Made by a program: the position numbers and the translations under genes. Below are positions 1 to 7,466 of a DNA stretch of 30,624 nt, in pieces. The stretch spans positions 1 to 30,624 of the forward strand of contig JBHJOI010000088.1 in NCBI GenBank assembly GCA_050329935.1. The letters are read 5' to 3'. Within the stretch, counting starts at the first letter, position 1; each line of letters starts with the position of its first letter. The stretch is from CAYSFW01 sp050329935. Its GTDB lineage: Bacteria > Pseudomonadota > Gammaproteobacteria > UWMA-0217. Under the pieces are notes generated by a model. It was given only the letters and a program-made list of their open reading frames with translations, ran no database searches and was not told the DNA's origin.

Positions 1-555
1 GAACTCGCGGGGCCACCCAACAACTGGACCGCCGCTCAAATCCGCCACAACGTGCTGAACAAATACTCGGTCGACCAAATTCGTGGCACGGACTTCGACC
101 CCGAGTCGATCATGCTGTACTTCTTCCCGGCGCGCTGGACGAAAAACGGCGTCAGCACCCAGGACAATGACATGCTCTCGCGGCTCGACAAGGCCTTTAT
201 CGCCAGCGAACACGCCTATCCGCGCGAGGCCTCGGCGGCAGTGGATCTGACCATCGACGCACCGACCGCGACCGCCGCTGACATCGGCACGCCTGGTGAG
301 GAAGACGTGTTCCGCTTCGTCACGGAACAGGGCGGACGCCATGTGATCGAAACCTCGGGCAACACCGACGTGGTGATGCAATTGTTCGGCCCCGACAGTC
401 AGACCACGCTGATTGCCGAGGACGACGACAGCGGCCAGGGTTTGAACGCCCGCATCGCCGCCGAGTTGATCCCCGGGCAATACTGGGCACAGGTTCGCCA
501 TTACCGCCAGGCGAGTGGCACGGGGCAATACGGCATCCGCGTGCGCACGGCCTGA
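1..555 (+). CDS. Secreted astacin-like zinc metalloprotease, C-terminal part (partial)
   Basis: The frame is open from the first base, so the N-terminus and the HExxH zinc site lie outside the window. The visible start resembles bacterial M12A (astacin) peptidases: a PPNNW segment, then HNVLNKYS, then the metzincin Met-turn SIMLY followed by FFPARWTKNG. In this family the Met-turn closes the zinc site, and the tyrosine beside it can be a fifth zinc ligand. Roughly the last 90 residues (DVFRFVTEQGG, VMQLFGPDSQT, EDDDSGQGLNARI, GQYWAQVRHY) look like a pre-peptidase C-terminal (PPC) beta-sandwich, common at the end of secreted proteases and often removed on maturation. The protein is probably extracellular and protein-degrading. 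It ends 18 bases from the end of the convergent gene. The family call is fairly secure; substrate and signal peptide cannot be seen. Confidence 0.75.
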   Translation, partial: ELAGPPNNWTAAQIRHNVLNKYSVDQIRGTDFDPESIMLYFFPARWTKNGVSTQDNDMLSRLDKAFIASEHAYPREASAAVDLTIDAPTATAADIGTPGEEDVFRFVTEQGGRHVIETSGNTDVVMQLFGPDSQTTLIAEDDDSGQGLNARIAAELIPGQYWAQVRHYRQASGTGQYGIRVRTA

Positions 556-573
556 TTCCGCCGGCGCGCCTGT

Positions 574-3021
574 TCACGGTTGCGCGCCACGCGGTTCGAA
601 CCGGATCAGCCACGCGGCGCCCAGATACAATCCCACTGCGAGCAGAACGACGAACGTAAAGCCGAAGTGAATCGCGAGCAGTGTCGCGAGCACCGCGCTG
701 ACGACCGAGGCGCAGCCGTTGACGCCCCAGGCCCAGGGCAGATATTCGGGGGCACGTTCGCCAAGCAAGGATAGACCGAGCGGGAATGGAAAGCCCATGC
801 AAAACGCGAGCGGCGCGATCAACGCGAGCACAAGCGCGATCTTCGCCGGTAGCGGCCAACCGATGATGGCGGCAGGCCAGGTTTGGAACAATGCGAGCCA
901 CGCCAGCGCGAAAATCGCGATGCCGGCGATGGCGACGATCACCGCGCGCCGTCGTCGGTCCGACCGTGCCCAGCGCTGACTGGCGAAACTACCAAGACCG
1001 GCAAACACCAGAAATCCGCTCAAAGTGGTCGCGATCGAGTACAGCGGATGATGCAACAGCAAGGTAAAACGCTGGATAAATGCGATCTCGATGAACAGAA
1101 ATGCGAGGCCCACCGTGGCGAAGTATCCGAACACCCGGCCCCGGTGTACGGCGGCGCGCGTACCCTGCCGCCGTCGACGCAGCAGCCGTAAGGGCAACAG
1201 GATCAATACCGCGCTCGCGACCAGTGCCTGAATCAAAGTCGCGACGAGCACGAGATAGCCCCACTCCAGCAGCGGCATGCCGCCCTGGCCACGCAGCGCC
1301 AGAATTTCCGGCAGAACCCGCCATTTGAAGAAATGAAAAAAGTACGGCCGATCATCGGTCGCCGGGTCGAGCGCGTATTTGTAGTCGCGTAGGAACGCCG
1401 CGCGTTCCGGGCCGGCGAGCCGGCGCACCGCGTCGAAGAAATACGGTTCGCGCAGGCGGTTGACGCGATTGGCTTCCGCAGCCGACATCCCTGGATACCA
1501 CGCGAGGTCGAAGCCCCATTCGCGGACAAACGCCTGCATCCGGGTGATTTCCTCGGCGTTGAATGGTTCGTTCTTCACCAACAACGTCGCGGTTTGCCAG
1601 CTACGGATCAGCACGAGATGCGCGGATGGCTCGGCGACGCCCCGGCGTTCGAGCGCCTCCAGCGCGGTGGCGACCAGCTTGAGGGTGTCGCGCGGCGGCA
1701 ACTTCACCCAGCGCGTGATCGACAAATAGCCACCGGGTTGCAAGCGTGCGAGGTATTTGTCGAACGCCTCACGGGTGTAGAGATAACTTTCGTTCAGCGC
1801 ATACAGACCGGCCGCCGCAGCGCCAAAGGCATCGAGCAGCGCGAGTTGTATCAGGTCGTAGCGGTCCTGACTGCGCGCGACGTAACCGCGCGCCTCGCCA
1901 ATGTGGATGTTCACCCGATCGTACAAACGCCCGGCGAACGCCGCGTGGTCATCGCGCACCAGCGCGACGATGCGCGGATCCAGTTCCACCGCGGTGATCC
2001 GCGGCACCCCCAGGTGGACGGCCTGCAACAGATCACCGCCGGAACCCGCACCGAGAATCAGCGCATGTTCGATCGCGCGCAGTTGGTATGCCAAGGCCGA
2101 GGTCGTCTGCGCGACCCACGCGAGCCGCGCCGGGTCGCCGCTGTCACGGGTGATCGCGGTCATGCCGTCGCCGTCGTGAAACACGACCAATTGCTCCGGC
2201 GGCGCCTGGGTCGCGAACAGACTCAGTCCCGGCGCGTGGCGAAACGGATTATGCGTGTTCGCGACCACCGTCAGCAGACCGAGCGGGCTGGAGTGCGTCG
2301 CCACCACCTCTGCGCCCGGAATCAACAGCGTCTGACTCAAACCCTTGTACGGCGAGATACGCGGTTCGCTCGCGAAACCCAGCCACAACAGTACAAGCGC
2401 GGCCACCCCGACCCACGCCAGCCGACCTGGACGCGAGACAGCTCCGGTTTCCACGGCCGCCACGAGCGCCGCGAACAAGCCCAGCAGCACGACCACCGTC
2501 AACGCCTGCAATGGCATCAGCACGAAAAGCAATCCGATCGCCACCAGCCCGCCCAAGCCCGCGCCCACGAGATCGAACGCATAGATCCGATTCAGCGCGG
2601 TCGGATATCGCGTCATCGCGAGCACGATCGCGGTGGCGGCGAACACGAACGGCAGCGCCAGCAACAGGTATTGCGCGAGCAGCCACAACGGCTGGCGCAC
2701 CTCCCACAGCACCATCTCCGGATTGAACGGCAACCGTTGTGCGACCAGAAAACTCCCCAGCGCGCTGACCGCGAACAACACGATACAGCCGTGGAACGAC
2801 CACGCGAACCGCGCCAGCAAACGCTCGCGCAGCAGGGTCACCACGGTCCCACTGATCCCAAACCCCAGCAGCGCGAGGCTGATCACCATGTGCGCGAAGT
2901 GGTGCCATTGGATGATCGCGAACAGCCGCATCAGCAAGATTTCATAGGCCAGCACCGCGATCGACAGCAACGCCACCGAAACAATCGGCGCGCGCCCCGT
3001 GCTTGTGGTATTGGCGGTCAC
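574..3021 (-). CDS. Membrane protein with central spermidine-synthase-like domain
   Basis: An 815-residue protein with about six or seven hydrophobic segments in residues 12-215, a soluble Rossmann domain at about 225-585 and about six more membrane segments at 590-810. The soluble part has the polyamine synthase nucleotide-binding motif ILGAGSGGD (about residue 322) followed by AVELDP. At about residue 393, where true spermidine synthases have the acidic D-x-x-D proton-acceptor loop, it reads LALLDAFGAA. Aminopropyl transfer to putrescine is therefore doubtful, and the real substrate is unknown. Such membrane-fused SpeE-like proteins are widespread and uncharacterised. The start is GTG at 3021, with GAGGG four bases upstream. 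It begins 12 bases after the isoaspartate methyltransferase gene and is probably cotranscribed with it. Confidence 0.8.
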   Translation of the reverse strand: MTANTTSTGRAPIVSVALLSIAVLAYEILLMRLFAIIQWHHFAHMVISLALLGFGISGTVVTLLRERLLARFAWSFHGCIVLFAVSALGSFLVAQRLPFNPEMVLWEVRQPLWLLAQYLLLALPFVFAATAIVLAMTRYPTALNRIYAFDLVGAGLGGLVAIGLLFVLMPLQALTVVVLLGLFAALVAAVETGAVSRPGRLAWVGVAALVLLWLGFASEPRISPYKGLSQTLLIPGAEVVATHSSPLGLLTVVANTHNPFRHAPGLSLFATQAPPEQLVVFHDGDGMTAITRDSGDPARLAWVAQTTSALAYQLRAIEHALILGAGSGGDLLQAVHLGVPRITAVELDPRIVALVRDDHAAFAGRLYDRVNIHIGEARGYVARSQDRYDLIQLALLDAFGAAAAGLYALNESYLYTREAFDKYLARLQPGGYLSITRWVKLPPRDTLKLVATALEALERRGVAEPSAHLVLIRSWQTATLLVKNEPFNAEEITRMQAFVREWGFDLAWYPGMSAAEANRVNRLREPYFFDAVRRLAGPERAAFLRDYKYALDPATDDRPYFFHFFKWRVLPEILALRGQGGMPLLEWGYLVLVATLIQALVASAVLILLPLRLLRRRRQGTRAAVHRGRVFGYFATVGLAFLFIEIAFIQRFTLLLHHPLYSIATTLSGFLVFAGLGSFASQRWARSDRRRRAVIVAIAGIAIFALAWLALFQTWPAAIIGWPLPAKIALVLALIAPLAFCMGFPFPLGLSLLGERAPEYLPWAWGVNGCASVVSAVLATLLAIHFGFTFVVLLAVGLYLGAAWLIRFEPRGAQP

Positions 3022-3033
3022 CCGGCCCTCGGT

Positions 3034-3759
3034 TCAATGACCTCCGGTGAGCGGCACGAACGCAACCGGCAGGATCTGTCGCGTGGTCACCTCGCCCGCT
3101 TCCGATTTTTCGACCAGCAGCAATTCCTGCACCATGAAGCGCGAGCCGACCGGAATCACCATCCGCCCGCCCGGCTTGAGCTGCCGGATCAACGGTGGCG
3201 GCACATGGCTCGCCGCGGCGGTGACGACAATGCCATCGAACGGCGCGTGCTCCTCCCAGCCAAAATAGCCATCGCCGATCCGAACCTCGACGTTGCTGTA
3301 GCCGACCCGGGCGAGATCGGCGCGCGCCCGTTCGCCCAGTTGCGGCACGATCTCGATGCTGAACACCCGCGCCACCAGCGGCGACAACACCGCCGCCTGG
3401 TAGCCGGACCCAGTGCCGACTTCCAACACCGTGTCGCCGGGCTCGACCGCAAGCAGATCGGTCATCAGCGCGACGATATAGGGCTGCGAAATGGTCTGCC
3501 CATGGCCGATTGGCAGCGGCCGGTTCGCATAGGCGTTCTTGCGCTCGGCGCGCGGCACGAACTCGTGGCGCGGCACCACGCGCATGACATCAAGCACCCG
3601 AGGGTCGAGTGCCGACTTGCCGAGATGAACCGCCGTTTCCTGAACATCGCGCTCGATCAGTGCCAGCATCTCGGCCCGCGCCTTGGTGTAATCCTCGACC
3701 GCCAAGGCGCCAGCGCCCAGACCTAACCCCAAAACGATCGCGCCGAGTTGTATTCGCAT
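3034..3759 (-). CDS. pcm: Protein-L-isoaspartate O-methyltransferase with signal peptide
   Basis: A SAM-dependent methyltransferase that would methylate isoaspartyl residues in aged proteins to start their repair. Family motifs are clear: RHEFVP, the substrate loop GHGQTISQPYIVALM, SAM motif I LEVGTGSGYQAAVL, then GDGYFGW and the C-terminal LKPGGRMVIPVG. I place the start at ATG 3759 because AGGTG lies six bases upstream; GTG at 3768 is in frame but has no ribosome site. From this start (241 residues) the N-terminus is MRIQLGAIVLGLGLGAGALA, a plausible signal peptide. This copy may therefore work in the periplasm, whereas the classic enzyme is cytosolic. The SpeE-like membrane protein follows 12 bases downstream. 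The family call is strong; export is inferred. Confidence 0.9.
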   Translation of the reverse strand: MRIQLGAIVLGLGLGAGALAVEDYTKARAEMLALIERDVQETAVHLGKSALDPRVLDVMRVVPRHEFVPRAERKNAYANRPLPIGHGQTISQPYIVALMTDLLAVEPGDTVLEVGTGSGYQAAVLSPLVARVFSIEIVPQLGERARADLARVGYSNVEVRIGDGYFGWEEHAPFDGIVVTAAASHVPPPLIRQLKPGGRMVIPVGSRFMVQELLLVEKSEAGEVTTRQILPVAFVPLTGGH

Positions 3760-3909
3760 GACGAACACCTGGATTAGCTGTTCCTACCCCCAAGTATGGA
3801 CGATGGCGATGGGTGTTTCCTTCGGACTAAATCATGAACGCTATCCACATCCGGCCACAGCCGAGGCGGCGGTAGACAAGCGGCTCGCGCTCGAACGCCA
3901 GGATCGAAT

Positions 3910-5103
3910 TCACGGCGATTCCGGATTGGCCTTGATCCGGTGAATCGACAGATCGGCGCCATTGAACTCCTCCTCCTGCGACAAGCGAATGCCAATGGTG
4001 AATTTAAGCGCACCGTAGATCGCGAAACCGGCGACCGCGGCGATCGTGACACCGAGCGCGGTTCCGATCAGTTGCGACATCAGCGACACACCGCCGACAC
4101 CCCCCAGCGCGGTTTGTCCGAATATGCCCGCCGCGATTCCACCCCAGGCGCCGCAAATGCCATGCAAGGGCCAAACGCCGAGCACGTCGTCGATCTTCCA
4201 TTTATTCTGGGTCAAGGTGAACAGCCAGACGAACGCGCCGCCGGCAATCGCGCCGGTCAGCAATGCACCAATCGGGTGCATCAAGCTCGATCCCGCACAT
4301 ATCGCCACCAGACCCGCGAGCGGACCGTTATGCACGAAGCCCGGGTCGTTACGCCCGGCGAACAGCGCCGCGATCGTGCCGCCCACCATCGCCATCAACG
4401 AGTTGACCGCGACCAAGCCACTGATATCGCCAATCTTTTGCGCCGACATCACGTTGAAGCCGAACCAGCCGACCGTCAGGATCCAAGCCCCGAGCGCTAG
4501 AAACGGAATGCTCGACGGCGGATGCGCGAACACCTCACCGCCCTTGCCGTAGCGACCGCGCCGATGCCCGAGCATGACCACGGCGCCAAGCGCGAGCCAA
4601 CCGCCCATCGCATGCACCACGACTGAACCCGCAAAATCCTTGAACGGCGCGCCGAAGGTGCTTTCCAGCCATTGCTGAAACCCAAAATTGCCGTTCCACG
4701 CGATGCCCTCGAAAAACGGGTACACCAGCGCGACGACGACGAAGGTCGCGATCAACTGTGGATAAAACCGTGCCCGCTCCGCGATGCCACCCGAGATGAT
4801 TGCCGGAATCGCCGCCGCGAACGTGAGCAAAAAGAAGAACTTGACGAGCTCGTAGCCGCTATTTTCGGCGAGTGCCGCGGCGCTCGAAAAGAATCCGGTG
4901 CCGTACGCGATGAGATACCCGATAAAGAAATAGGCCATCGTTGAAACGGAGAAATCCACCAGAATCTTCACCAGCGCGTTGACCTGGTTTTTATGCCGCA
5001 CCGTGCCCACCTCCAGGAACGCGAACCCGGAATGCATCGCCAGTACCATCACGGCGCCGGCCAGAACAAACAACGTATCGAGCGGAAATGTAGCAGGCTC
5101 CAT
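3910..5103 (-). CDS. amtB: Ammonium transporter AmtB
   Basis: An inner-membrane ammonia/ammonium channel of the Amt/Rh family, 397 residues with about eleven membrane helices. It carries the twin pore histidines, the first in DFAGSVVVHAMGG and the second in DDVLGVWPLHGICGAWGG, and the family segment around FFLLTFAAAIPAIISGG. I choose ATG 5103 because GAGG sits five bases upstream; an in-frame GTG at 5118 would add five residues but lacks a ribosome site. The PII gene glnK, usually next to amtB, is not in the window. Regulation looks classically nitrogen-responsive: a sigma-54 promoter is centred about 125 bases upstream, and an NtrC-like palindrome lies in the leader. Downstream on the same strand, after 150 bases, is the isoaspartate methyltransferase; I see no terminator between them. 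Confidence 0.95.
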   Translation of the reverse strand: MEPATFPLDTLFVLAGAVMVLAMHSGFAFLEVGTVRHKNQVNALVKILVDFSVSTMAYFFIGYLIAYGTGFFSSAAALAENSGYELVKFFFLLTFAAAIPAIISGGIAERARFYPQLIATFVVVALVYPFFEGIAWNGNFGFQQWLESTFGAPFKDFAGSVVVHAMGGWLALGAVVMLGHRRGRYGKGGEVFAHPPSSIPFLALGAWILTVGWFGFNVMSAQKIGDISGLVAVNSLMAMVGGTIAALFAGRNDPGFVHNGPLAGLVAICAGSSLMHPIGALLTGAIAGGAFVWLFTLTQNKWKIDDVLGVWPLHGICGAWGGIAAGIFGQTALGGVGGVSLMSQLIGTALGVTIAAVAGFAIYGALKFTIGIRLSQEEEFNGADLSIHRIKANPESP

Positions 5104-5136
5104 CACATCCTCATGCACAGTTTTGGTTCAATCAAC

Positions 5137-5151
5137 GCACCGAGTCGGTGC
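5137..5151. promoter_or_regulatory. NtrC-like palindrome in the amtB leader
   Basis: A perfect 15-base palindrome, GCACCGAGTCGGTGC. It fits the NtrC enhancer core GCACC-N5-GGTGC. It lies about 70 bases downstream of the sigma-54 promoter, inside the predicted amtB leader. That is unusual but workable for an enhancer-binding protein. It could alternatively be an RNA hairpin in the leader. Confidence 0.5.
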
Positions 5152-5218
5152 CATGGTGGGCACTCGAGACCGAAAAGCGCGCCGAATTGGCGCAATCCGA
5201 TCGAAAGTCGGGGTTTTA

Positions 5219-5236
5219 ATGCAATTCAGATGCCAG
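5219..5236 (-). promoter_or_regulatory. Sigma-54 promoter of amtB
   Basis: On the minus strand the sequence reads CTGGCATCTGAATTGCAT. This matches the RpoN consensus TGGCAC-N5-TTGCA with one substitution (T for C), and the invariant GG and GC are exactly ten bases apart. Transcription would start near 5209, giving a leader of about 105 bases before the amtB start. A sigma-54 promoter before amtB fits its known nitrogen control in proteobacteria. Confidence 0.75.
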
Positions 5237-5470
5237 GTAACTACGGGAGGCTTCAGCCTACCGCGACCGCGATTCCGCCGGATTACCCGCACCCTGTCGC
5301 AGGCAGCGCGCACAATCGCAGCCTATTCCGCATTTCCGACGACACGATCCATTTTTTCGATCGTCTTGGGCTATAAATCCAAATGGAGACCTCGCGTGAT
5401 TTAGCGTCCAATGATACGAATTCACGACGAGCCCCGATGCCGATCGAGGGCCTTGCCAGGAGGAGATGGT

Positions 5471-5740
5471 ATGAAACCCGAAATATTGGCCGCCTACCCC
5501 GCCGCGAGCGGGCGCGACCGGTGCAAACCAAACCGATCGCTTGCGATAACGCTCGAGCCCGCCCCGGATTATTGGTTTGCCAACGAACGCATGCGCGATG
5601 GCGCTTCCCAGGACGATTCGACGCAAATCACCGGACAGAGCTGGCGCGACGCGTGGCTTCGAATCTGGAACCAATGGCACACCGCGCCGCGCCGGCAGCG
5701 AACCAGCGACGATGGCGACGAGTGGCTGGGAATCGGTTGA
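5471..5740 (+). CDS. Small protein of unknown function (89 aa)
   Basis: I do not recognise this protein. The case for it being real is a very strong ribosome site, AGGAGG, seven bases before ATG 5471, and its position just upstream of an acetyltransferase gene. The product begins MKPEILAAYPAASG and is hydrophilic, with a tryptophan-rich stretch (SWRDAWLRIWNQWH) and an acidic tail (TSDDGDEWLGIG). There is no signal peptide or membrane segment. Its TGA stop (5738-5740) is in the same frame as the acetyltransferase that follows, and no other stop separates them. The pair could be two coupled genes or one gene split by a stop codon. Confidence 0.5.
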   Translation: MKPEILAAYPAASGRDRCKPNRSLAITLEPAPDYWFANERMRDGASQDDSTQITGQSWRDAWLRIWNQWHTAPRRQRTSDDGDEWLGIG

Positions 5741-5752
5741 GACCGGCTGAGC

Positions 5753-6295
5753 TTGGAAGCGACCGCTGATTCAGTACGATACGGCACCGATCGTATCGTG
5801 CGTCCGGCTCGCTCAGCGGATCTCGACGCCATCAATGGCGTGGTCGAACGCGCCATCATGACTTGGAATTTACCCGAACGCGTGAAACGCCTGGCACTGC
5901 CCAGCTACCGCTACGGCGCGCAAGACCTGACGCATCAGCAAATCATCGTCGCCGAAATGACCGGCCACGCGATCGTCGGCATCGCCGCGATGGAACCGGC
6001 CGCCACACACGACACACCACCCGGGCATCGGGCGTTATTGCTGCACGGCATCTACGTCGACCCCAAACACCATCTTCGCGGCATCGGAGCACGCCTGCTC
6101 GCCGCCGTCGCCTCCACCGCCCAGACGCAACACTACGACAGCGTACTGGTTAAGGCTCATGCCAACGCCGAGGCATTTTTCGCCGCGCGCGGGCTGCTGC
6201 GCTTACCGATCACCAATCCCGCGCGCGAATGCCAGGCGCGCTATTGGCTAGACCTGGCATCGAACTGCCCTCTACTAGCGCAGACACCACTTTGA
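5753..6295 (+). CDS. GNAT-family N-acetyltransferase
   Basis: A 180-residue acetyl-CoA-dependent acyltransferase of the GNAT fold. It begins IVRPARSADLDAINGVVERA, typical of GNAT beta1-alpha1. Motif A is GIYVDPKHHLRGIGARLL (about residues 101-118), where the RGIGA loop would bind the acetyl-CoA pyrophosphate. AHANAEAFFAARGLLRL near the C-terminus matches motif B. The substrate cannot be predicted. The start is uncertain: TTG 5753 is the first possible codon after an in-frame stop, but no ribosome site precedes it, and GTG at 5798 is the next option. It follows the small ORF by 12 bases in the same frame, so translation may depend on coupling. Confidence 0.8.
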   Translation: MEATADSVRYGTDRIVRPARSADLDAINGVVERAIMTWNLPERVKRLALPSYRYGAQDLTHQQIIVAEMTGHAIVGIAAMEPAATHDTPPGHRALLLHGIYVDPKHHLRGIGARLLAAVASTAQTQHYDSVLVKAHANAEAFFAARGLLRLPITNPARECQARYWLDLASNCPLLAQTPL

Positions 6296-6370
6296 TTCGG
6301 CAAACCTGACGGGGGTTGTCGACCCTGGCATTCGTCCCCGCCGCCGGATTGAGGACAAGTCGAGCGCCGC

Positions 6371-6550
6371 CTAAACCCGTTCACCAGGCGCTTCCTTGAG
6401 AAACAGGCCGATCTCATACTCAAGGTTGTAATGTCCGAACACCGCGTTAGCCTCGCGTGCGAGTTCCTCAAATAAATCCCGTGGATCCTCGCCGTTGGCG
6501 ATGCGTTCCTTGATCAGCGCCTCGAGCGATTCCTTGAAACTGGTTGCCAT
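6371..6550 (-). CDS. Small acidic protein of unknown function (59 aa)
   Basis: Not a family I recognise. The start ATG 6550 is preceded by AAGGAGG at good spacing, one of the best ribosome sites in the window. The product (MATSFKESLEALIKERIANG, then EDPRDLFEELAREANAVFGH) is highly charged and mostly helical in character, with no cysteines, signal peptide or membrane segment. It could be a small regulatory or protein-binding factor. It stands alone, convergent with the acetyltransferase (75 bases between ends) and 91 bases from the end of rnhB, upstream on the same strand. No stem-loop terminator is evident. Confidence 0.7.
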   Translation of the reverse strand: MATSFKESLEALIKERIANGEDPRDLFEELAREANAVFGHYNLEYEIGLFLKEAPGERV

Positions 6551-6641
6551 GATGGCCTCCTTTTGATGTTCGGCCTCGATAGTATTCGTATAGCACACGG
6601 TGCCGCTCTAATCGTAGGCGTTCAAAACCTCCGCTTGCCCT

Positions 6642-7232
6642 TCACCGATCCTGTTGCCGCCCGACATGCGCCAAGGCCTCGGCGACGGGGCGAAAGCTCC
6701 GGCGATGGCAGTCCGCGACTCCGAACTCAAGCAACCGCTCGCGATGTGCCGCGGTTGGATAACCCTTGTGCTGATCGAAACCATATTGGGGAAATCGTCG
6801 ATGCAAATCGTGCATCTCCCGATCGCGGGTGACCTTGGCCAAGATCGACGCGGCCGAGATCGCGGCGATCTTGCTGTCGCCCTTGACGATCGCTTCGGTC
6901 GGCAAGCCCAGGCGCGGGCACTGGTTACCGTCGACCTGCACGCGTTCAGGTGTCACGGCCAAACCGGCGACCGCGCGCTGCATCGCGAGCAGGGTTGCCT
7001 GGAAGATGTTGATCGCGTCGATCTCGGCCGCTTCGGCCCGCCCCAGGCTCCACGCCAGCGCGCGGTCGGTGATCAACGTAAACAACGCCTCGCGTTGGCG
7101 TTCCGAGAGGCGCTTTGAATCGCGCAAGCCATCGATCGGCCGTGCCGGGTCGAGAATCACGGCCGCCGCGACCACCGGTCCCGCGAGGGGTCCGCGCCCA
7201 GCTTCGTCCACACCTGCGATCAAGACTGTCAT
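6642..7232 (-). CDS. rnhB: Ribonuclease HII
   Basis: Cleaves RNA in RNA/DNA hybrids and starts removal of ribonucleotides misincorporated into DNA. The N-terminus carries the type 2 RNase H signature GVDEAGRGPLAGPV, with catalytic Asp9 and Glu10. VQVDGN supplies the third acidic residue, and SKIAAISAASILAKVTRD the fourth and the substrate-binding segment. From ATG 7232 the protein has 196 residues, the usual bacterial length; GGTGA lies upstream. A longer in-frame extension to 7349 is arginine-rich and lacks conservation, so I exclude it. In many gammaproteobacteria rnhB directly follows lpxB. Here the two genes are about 3 kb apart with their 5' ends facing each other. Confidence 0.95.
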   Translation of the reverse strand: MTVLIAGVDEAGRGPLAGPVVAAAVILDPARPIDGLRDSKRLSERQREALFTLITDRALAWSLGRAEAAEIDAINIFQATLLAMQRAVAGLAVTPERVQVDGNQCPRLGLPTEAIVKGDSKIAAISAASILAKVTRDREMHDLHRRFPQYGFDQHKGYPTAAHRERLLEFGVADCHRRSFRPVAEALAHVGRQQDR

Positions 7233-7466
7233 CGTGTCACCACGTTGGTTTGATTTTCGTGCGCACAGGCTACCACGCGCGCCGAACCTCGACGCCCGAG
7301 CCTTGCCGCCTATAGAAACCCGACATGGTGGCGGACGCGGCGAGTCCATTCATACCCGCGGCGAGTCCGGCCGTGCCCAACGGCGTTGCGCCGGTCCTGG
7401 GTTGGCAGGAAGATACTCATTGATTCTGGGCTCATTCGGAACCAACAATGCAATCGCGAGGATGCC

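Larger units (their letters stand above)
5104..5470. other. Divergent regulatory region between amtB and the 5.47 kb gene
   Basis: No credible gene on either strand; the open frames here are short, arginine-rich and lack ribosome sites. It contains the amtB leader with the palindrome, the amtB sigma-54 promoter, and on the plus strand a TATAAA box near 5373 that could be the -10 element for the small gene at 5471, although no good -35 accompanies it. Confidence 0.5.

Noticed and set aside
1594..3726. A 710-codon plus-strand open frame antisense to the SpeE-like and pcm genes.
   Set aside because: Its product is a low-complexity Arg/Gln/His-rich sequence with no ribosome site, a by-product of high GC codon use in the real minus-strand genes.
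5137..5151. GCACCGAGTCGGTGC is identical to the terminal hairpin of the Streptococcus Cas9 tracrRNA.
   Set aside because: It is a 15-base palindrome with no anti-repeat, cas gene or CRISPR array nearby. The NtrC-type core before amtB explains it better.
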